NCBI GenBank assembly: GCA_961205875.1
Contig: OY540814.1
Location: 12,506,993 to 12,570,992, forward strand
Source: Sialis fuliginosa
Lineage: Eukaryota; Arthropoda; Insecta; Megaloptera; Sialidae
Length of the DNA stretch: 64,000 bases
Direction: 5' to 3'
Position numbers and translations under genes: made by a program. Shown one piece after another: positions 42,301 through 51,300 of this stretch. The notes beneath the pieces are model-generated. The model ran no database searches. It was not told the origin of the DNA and was given only the letters and a program-made list of their open reading frames with translations. Numbering within the stretch: the first letter of the stretch is position 1; every line of letters starts with the position of its first letter.

Positions 42301-45300
42301 TTTGAAACAATGTAAAGCAGTTGCTGTGATAATATAATAATTAATAAATAAATTATACTAATAATTAGTTTAAATGTCCACCATTTTGACACCTATTGAC
42401 CGATTGTCGTCAAATCACGCAGTAAGACAGTTAAATGTATATTGATTAATATTCAGAAATGATAGTAATCAAATATCAACAAATATTTCTAATTCAGTAC
42501 ATTTAATTAAAGAATAACCATTACTGGGGTCATATTCAAGATTGATGCAAGTACCTTATGTTTATTATATAGATTTTTACACGCTGAGGAATTTTTAAAA
42601 TCGAAGTAAATAAATTAATTGTTTTGTTTTTCTCATAATCATTGTGAAAAATATTTATTGATATTGACATAAAAAGTACAAGATATTATGTTCGTACAAG
42701 TTTGTTAAATTGCTTTAATACATTCTGGTTTCAATGACGCAAATAATTAAAAATATTAGCAAATATTTTAATACGAAAATATTCGATACTTTCAAATTTA
42801 GTTTAATCACTTTTTTGAAATTGGTTTGTAATTTTTTATTATAGTATTACGCCATTTCTAAAATTAATAGTTTACATATGGGTATGGGGCATAAACGGTT
42901 TTTTATGCAACACCTGAAATCATTTTTCTTATGAGACCTTTTTTTTGTTATTTTTATTTTGTTACACATACAAATGTCTTCGCTCATTCGTTATAAATTT
43001 TGGTAAACCAAATGAGCTTAAATCTATAATATTATAATGTATAAAACGTTTGACAAAATGTTAAATTGCTTTTCTGTGTTTTGAAAAACAGAGAAAACTC
43101 ATTATGCAAATTATTTGGTAAACACGTAGAAAATTAATTTATTTACAAGTCAAAATTGGCAAGTCAATTATTACAACTGACGCAAGTCTTAGAATGTGTC
43201 CAATGTTCAGGGTTTTGAACCTTTCTTAATACCGTTATGTTTTTTTTTAAATTGCGCATATTATTAACTTACTATTAGAAAATTTCAGTTTTTTGTTGTT
43301 TATTATAATAAAGTAATTGACACAATTAAAAAAAAAACAGTTATTTTTATATTTTTTAAAACAATTTCGTATTATTTATTTTTGTGACGTAAATACAAAA
43401 TATATACGCATTGAAATTAATTGACGAAAATTAAAGGTCCTTTTTACTAAAATATCATAAGTGACATTATTATTATTAAAGCGAGCTTTTTAAGTAAGTT
43501 TAAATGTGTTTTAATTATATAATTATTTTTACATTAAACTTGAATTTAGAAAAATATTGGTCTTAATCTCTAAATGACGAAAATGTCTGCTTTTAATAAT
43601 TTGACGAATCATTACACTGATCTAGTCTAAATCAGCTGTGAGGCACGCGTGGGGTTAATTTGAATCTAATTTCGCACGGGGAATCCCGACAACGCGTGTG
43701 TGTGTGCGAATGTGTATGACACACTCGTTCGCAGCAACAGCTGGGTTCTCGCGGGTTATGGATGTCATCGCGCCGTGACAAAAGAAGTGACCGCGCCGCC
43801 GCGGAAGGTCACTGACGAGATACGAAGCGGTGACCTTGTTTAATAGAATGTGGGTGTCGTCGCTGGACACAGACGCGCGTTATGAACCCTTCGAGCGGAC
43901 AAAGGCATTCCAGATATGTCCGGCTGGATTTTGGTACAGTAATATAATAATGCAAGGGTTGAAAAATTAACATTTAATTATTCTTGTATTAATAATTCAG
44001 TGGCGCGTTACACGATAGTCATTTTAGGTGACTGCCAAGGGGGTCGATGTAAAGAGGAGGCACGAGCTGACGAAGTACAATCGGTACCTATACAGGGTGT
44101 CCAAATAATTTTATGTGCGCAGGTAGAAAAGTGACTTGGGCCAAGAAAATCTTGATTTATATATAACGAAAACAATATTTTCTTAATATAAGAATGTATT
44201 CTTAATCCAAGTATATTATTGTTTTCGTTCAACAATATTTCTTTAAATGGAAACAACAATTTTCTGGATTAAGAGTATATTCTTAAATTAAGAAAATATT
44301 TTTTTCGTTATATAAAAAACAAGGATTTCTTGGCCTAAGTCAACTTTTCTACCCGTGTGGTTTAGTTTAGGCGATATGCCCAAAAATCTGAAAATTCAGG
44401 ATTTCTTTAAATGGCTATAACTTTTTTGTCAAAGTAGATAGGTACCTACTTTGGATTCAGCGTGTCCAAATCCTAGAAAAGTTGTTGTCTACGTATCTCA
44501 TACCGTTTAGGAAACCCCCTATGCTTATCTTGGACACCCTATTATATATGTATATGTATAAATTAAATTAAAATACTTTTTTTACTATTCCATAAGGTCT
44601 TCAGGCATAGCGGTCGATGACATTTTTTTTGGATTTTGCAAAAAAACATTTTCAAATGGTGGTCCCGGATATTTATTCTGCCTAGAGCCCTCGACTTTCA
44701 TAACTCGCCACTGCTTTTATTTATTTGGTGGCAATTATATTGTCATAGAATTTTGAACATAATCCGTGTCTTCTTTACCTAATGCCAAATGCGAGCTTTA
44801 TTAAGATATCACTGGCGATCTGATAATGCAAGAAAAAAACTTGTCATATACCTATCGGGGATATTGTTGTAAAAAATAAGTTTATATAAATAAATAAATA
44901 AATAGTTTGGTCATCCCTTGCATCAGAGGAGAATACATGTTGATATAAATGCTTTATGGTTTTGTAGAATTCTCTTCATCAGTAATATTTCGGTCGTGGG
45001 TATTTAATTTATGATATTAGCGTGTATTAAGTTCAAAAAATAAATAAAAAATAAACATTTACGTGCGGCCTTTGTTATGTATCTTTCTTTATACATTTTC
45101 AATTTTATTACTGACAATATGTTAAATGTAATATGAAGCTTTTTTCAACGTATCCTTGCATTTTATAACGAACAGTTTACTATACAAAAAATATCGGTTT
45201 TTTAAATTTTGATACCTGATTTTATCCATCTATGTAGTATAATAAATAATTGTACATAGAACTTTAATAATTTTCATACTTGGACCCTGTTATGCACTAA

Positions 45301-48300
45301 TGTACATATCAATTAATTACGAAATATTAACGTTTTTGATACGCACAAAGAAAAGATTTGTGATTTTGTTACAATTCTTTTTATTAAAAAAAGTAATTTG
45401 TTGTTTGGTTGGTTAATTAAATACATCTTCTAGTAAAATCTGATTAAAACATTGTTTTTTTTTATGTAATTAATCTCTCTTCCACCAAATAGCAGAGATT
45501 TTTGCAGTAAGTGTATTATAATTTAAATATTGTAAACTCAAAAATTATATGTTTTTAGGTTAATACATTAGTGCATAACAGTGTTCACTCGAGTTTTTGA
45601 TTTGTCTGGCTTTTATTTTTCTTTATACTCTTGCTATTATTTTTATACAGTAATCCCTCCATTTACGCGGTTATTGGGTTCCATAAAAACATCGCGTAAA
45701 TGGAGCAATGGATATTACTCCATTACGTTATGTTTTTTTTAATTCTTTTAGCCCTTTTTCCAATTTATAACCGCTTAAAGTGAATCCGCGTAAATGGAAG
45801 GGTTAATGTATCTAAAACTGACTTTTGCACTCTCTTGAAGTTTCTGAAGACCTCTTTTTAATCCTCATGCCACATTTTTATAAAATATAAGCTCTTGTAC
45901 CCCATTTTAGCACCCCCCTAAACTTCACACGGGAGCTTGTTTCGCCAACCCCTAGCTACGCCACTGCATTGTTTTATTTTTCTCCTTAATCGATACCGAT
46001 TTGTAATCTAGGAATGTTTCGAACACGTGCTTTTGTAAATAACACGTGTGGAATGTATATATGTGTATGAGAGAGAGGGGAGGGGAGCAGATACTAATGC
46101 ACTCACACTCGTCATAATCGTGTACTGTTGTGACCACCGCCGCCGCCACTGCTTGATTATGGAAAACAAAGAAGAAACACCGTCGTCGAGTCGACAAAGA
46201 GACGTCGAATTGTGTTGGTGGGTTGCAGGGATGGGCAATATATTGTTGTCTATGGATTTTAACTTGATAATTAATTAATACACTCCACAGACAACACAAA
46301 CTGACACTTGTTACATTTTTTTTAAATAATACTTGGCAACAATGGAGTATGTTATGACGTGTGCATGTAATAAGTCATGGACGCCAAGAGAACTGGAATT
46401 AAAGAGGGCCTTTATTATATTTTAAACGTAATTAAGGGTCATCCATAAGGGGGTCTAGAAAGTGTGACGTGGTGTGACAATTTGTAATCAATCATTAGGT
46501 TATTACGTCACAACAAAGGGAGTTACACGAATGTGACAACCTGTAAAAGGGCGATGGGGGGAGGGGGGTAAAAATTATTAAATTTGTGTGACGTAATTTA
46601 TGGATAGTCCCTTAACAGGTTGACCGCCATAAAGAAATCACAAAATAAGGCTCAGATGCCAAATAGAAAATTTGACCGGCTACAGACGGTCGTATACGAC
46701 CGCCCTGGCATATCGAACTTTTTATACGGCGATCGTACACGACCGCCATGACAGTCAACCTGTTAATAAGTTTTTAAATTGATAGGTCATTTTTTATTAC
46801 GATAAAAACATACTATATAGAATGATCCGTAAGTCAGTACTGATAAAGAATAATAATAGTCTAAATAAGTAAATAATAATTAATGTTGAAAAACTGAATT
46901 CAAGGTGACTTTTTTGTCATTTTATTTTATTTTGGTGTTTGAGTTATTATTAATAATTTTATGATTAAGTTATGTCGGGAGTGAGCAAATATTTTTGATT
47001 GAAGGCAGCATTAAATATTATAACATTAAATATTATAAATTAAATGATTTATGAATGAAGTGAAAAAGTTGAAAGATACTTATTTGTCGATTATAATAAT
47101 TTTGTAGAATAGGTACTTATCAAAGAATGATTAATTAGATCTCAAAAAAATTATGTATGGTTTTCAATAAAAAAAAAACAGTGTTTTTCAGATATAAATT
47201 TTTTTATTATTATTAAGTTTACACCCCTAGACGTATTTTGAAGTATTTTACACATCCCTGTGCATTTATAATGTGGTGTAACTCACAGACACTTGGAGTC
47301 TTTGTTCAAAGAGAGTACATCGACTGTAAACTTTGTCCTGGACTTTTATTTGTAGACACGAAAAACGTAAAAAAAGATAACCGATGTAATAACAGTCGTA
47401 TCTCGATCTCTCGTTGTGAATTTATTATGCATATAAATCGGTAATAAGTTCGCTAGACAAGAAGACTTGAAATACTTTTTAATGTTTTTATTATTATTGT
47501 CGATAATAAAATAAAATGTTTTACATGAATATCATCAAAGATAACATACGTATTCTTTATTTTGTAAAGTTGCAAATATACATATTTTTATTGATGATGA
47601 AAAGTTGTCCAAATATTATTATAAATCCGTTGTTTATAAGTCAAAATTGATTCAAAAGTTCATTGGGAACATGTTTTTAATTTATAATAATGGATGTTTA
47701 TTTTGTTATTGCAAAAATAACGATTTATAAAATTATAATTTTTTATGCAAGAATGTTGCCAATTCGCGGTAAAAACATCTGCCAAGTAAATAAATGCACA
47801 GTGCTTCCTTGTGCTAAATTCACCAAAGGTAGTTAATTATTGTGCAATTTTAATTTTTATATAATTTTACTAAAAAATATTAGTTCGAAATTTTTCTTAA
47901 GACGCACCTGATTATTTTTATAAATTTATGCAAACGTCAAAATGACATTTAATATGTCAAAGTAAATATCAATTTAAAAAAAAAACACACACGTGTATAT
48001 GCAAATCGCGGAATAATCGGCCCGATTTTCCTATACACGACCCTATCTGCAGTACCCCCACTCTTCCTCCCGACAAATCGGCCCTGCAGATTGGGTGGTG
48101 TATAAAGGCCTTAAGGGAATATTTTATAACAAACATTGTAGACCTATATTATAAGAAATTGAATGCGCTACAAAAAAGAGTATATATAATTTTCACGTAA
48201 CATGTGTCGTTCGTTCTTGAGATATATTGAAAAAAATATATTTTGGGATGCACTCCTCCTCCCCCTTACACACGATTTTGAAATTGGACTAAGTTTCGTT

Positions 48301-51300
48301 AATATCGGTTTTGTAGTTCATGAGTTATGCGTGTGACAAGGATTCAGGGGACAGACAGACAGACACGGAATGAAAAGTGTTCATCTTGACCTGAAACAGA
48401 AAGATCAGTTTAAAATTTTGAAATCGGGGAATAATTTTTTTGTCTCATTTTAAAACGATCACAAAGCTTCTCGTATCTTCGATAATGCGAGTAAGCAAAA
48501 AATGGCGGCTTTATAAATAATAATAATATTTATTTTATTAATTACTCTAAAGCGAGTGTAGAAACATGTCAACAAAAATTATACAAAATTATAATGAGTA
48601 ATAGAAAAAAAGTAATTAATTTTCAATAATAAAAAAAACGAACTGTATTAAAAATATTTTTGACAAACTACAAGTTATATATAAAATGATTTTCACGAGA
48701 ATTTCATGAAATAAAATAAAATATTATTTATCGTTTATAAAATAAATTAATTCAGTTTAATTTCGTTTTAAAACATTTTTTGTTATATAAAAATAAATAA
48801 GTTTTTCAGAAAGCGCTAATTTTTTAAATAATTTGTTTTAATTTGAACGCTCAGTATATTCACATAAAGCCAATACAAAATTGATATAGTTGCTCCATAA
48901 TATGTGTCATATTTATTAATAATGAAAAACAGAAATTATTTTAAACTCTGATTGTATACAATAGAGATTAACGTAAGTACAGTCCTGTGCACCTATAAGT
49001 AGTGTACCTTTCTTTCTCTGCAGGGGTCTTGCACTCTTTATTCCCTTGTTTATCAAAATATTATTCAGACAATAGCTGTTGAATTTTGATTTACAATCTT
49101 GTTTATGTATTTCATATAAATTGTTTGAATATTTAATACTTTTATTTGTATGTACGAATTACAACGTATATAGAATATGATAACATAAGTGTGTTATTAA
49201 ATAACACAAAAAACTGAAAACACCTATGTGTGTACTCATAAGTATGTTGTTTGTATATATAATTATAATATTAGTTTAATTTGAATTAGTAATCTGGTAT
49301 AGTTAGGCTTTCGTGGTGGTCGGTTAATTAATACTAGTAATATTAAAGCGTTTTTAAATTATCCATTTGTTAGGTTTTTATACTAAAATAAATAAGTTAA
49401 TACTATATCGAGAGGTACTATTTTCTTAAGGATTTGACAGGATTTGGTAGGATTATCAGATGAGTAATTTATTTGTTTGCTTTTAAAAATCCTGTAAAAT
49501 AATAAATAAAGTATGTAGGTAGATTTGTGAACAAATATCTATTTTTAAATTAATTTTAGTTCGAATTGAAATCTAATTTAATTTAATAAAAAAGATAAAA
49601 AATTTACAATCCGAATAGATTTGAAACCGAGAGTGTGAAATAAAATTGTATCGTTACATGAGTGCATGTTACGTTTTTAATCAAACAATCGATGCGTTAT
49701 TTATTTGTTGTATCGTTAATTTGATAGTTTTCGCAGACTCAAAGCATTTGGCTGTAGTGATGTGTTGTCTTAGCGCGGTGTGCTAAAAACGGACAATTCG
49801 TAGGCGAATACCACTAACTAAATTCCCGCCTGTGCAGAAATAGGTACGATAGGTACAAGTCTCAACACTACTAACACACTATATGCATCTCACTTGTACA
49901 CGTTACACATCAATCACTCTCGCTCTATTTTGGACAGTGCACTCTAGATGTCAAGGATACACTCCTTAATTTTTCTCGACTGACGAAAAACCAAACTCGG
50001 TTTAGTTTATAGCAGACCATGCAGACGTACTGAGTGAAAACTTAGGCGTCTAATCGAACGATACGAACGAATTTTTTCGATTAATCGATTAATCTTATCA
50101 TTATATTCATTATTTGAATCGGTTTTACGATTTAAAAAAACGCGCGGGAAATTTGAAACTTTGATTGTTGTACCTGATATGTAAAAAGAGAAGACACACG
50201 TTTAAAAAAATCTTGTTATCTTTTATCATCACATTGTTTATTTTATTTTTTCGAAATGGATGCGTGTGAGATTGCAAATTTTCTCGCTAAAGAATTCTTT
50301 ACGTTTCAACAGGTATGAACTTGTTTGGACTTGAATTAAAGTATGTGTGGTACAAATAAGGAAACGCTTGTCGTATTTGTGTTATTTTTTATTTCACTTA
50401 TTTTTACCGTGTCTCTAGCATTTTTTTTAATTGTTTTATTTTTGTATCTTTACTCTGTGACGTATTATTTATTTTTCTCCGTTCAATTTATATCTATTTT
50501 CTAACATTACGTATATTTCAAGATCATACATTTCTATATGTATTCAATTTCTTTAAAATTATTTTAATTACATTACACAATATTATTTAATTTATTAGAT
50601 ATATTAATCGTAAAATAACCTAAATTAAATATGAAATTATTAACTTCTGCAATAATTCCTATAGATAATTTTTAGATTCTATATATAATGTTGCATTTCT
50701 CACTACAGTGAACTTTTTATAATTTCTCAGAAATATGAATTGCCAAAATAAAAAATAAACGAATACTAACTTAATTAACTTATCACAGTTTTATTTTTTA
50801 ATAAAAACTAACCTTATTTTATTTTATTTACAGTTCATCTCGCTGGACGGGTTAAGCAGTGGTGTACCCACATTAACGACAGACACTTTAACACCTACAT
50901 TGTTACAAAACATCGAGGAAACTTTCATAGAACTCCAGAGTTCCGAACAAGAAGGAAACCAAGCAGGCTTTGTGCCTCCACTTGTTATAGGTATGTATAT
51001 ATTTTTAAGAAAACATTGTTGTTATTTACCCCCCATTTTACCGTTGGAGATTTATATATGTTTTTAATTTTTCAGGCAACAACCAATACATAAATCCTTC
51101 ATCGGTTCCATCCGATACTGAAGTAAGTAACAAAAGCAGTAACAGCAGTATGTGGGGATCAGCTAGCAGCAGTGACTCAACAATGCGTTCAACACCACCT
51201 ACGATAGTGACACAGCCGACGACACGTCGCGGCACGGGCGGTAGACGTCCAAACAAAGCCATCAATATTACACCTGAGGAAGAAGAGAGGCGCAGTGTAC

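Noticed and set aside
43999-44711. CAGTGGCG ... CGCCACTG pair as one large hAT element
   Set aside because: The 8-bp flanks (TAATAATT and CTTTTATT) do not match and little subterminal symmetry was found; the pair may be coincidental or two separate relics.
45900-45966. AGCTACGCCACTG end near 45950 as a complete hAT element
   Set aside because: Only one terminus is present; no left end with a matching duplication was seen within the nearby sequence.
45952-46299. Overlapping open frames on both strands at a purine-rich locus
   Set aside because: They reflect GAGA/CACA-rich low-complexity sequence with a CCGCCGCCGCC run; no start context, splice sites or homology.
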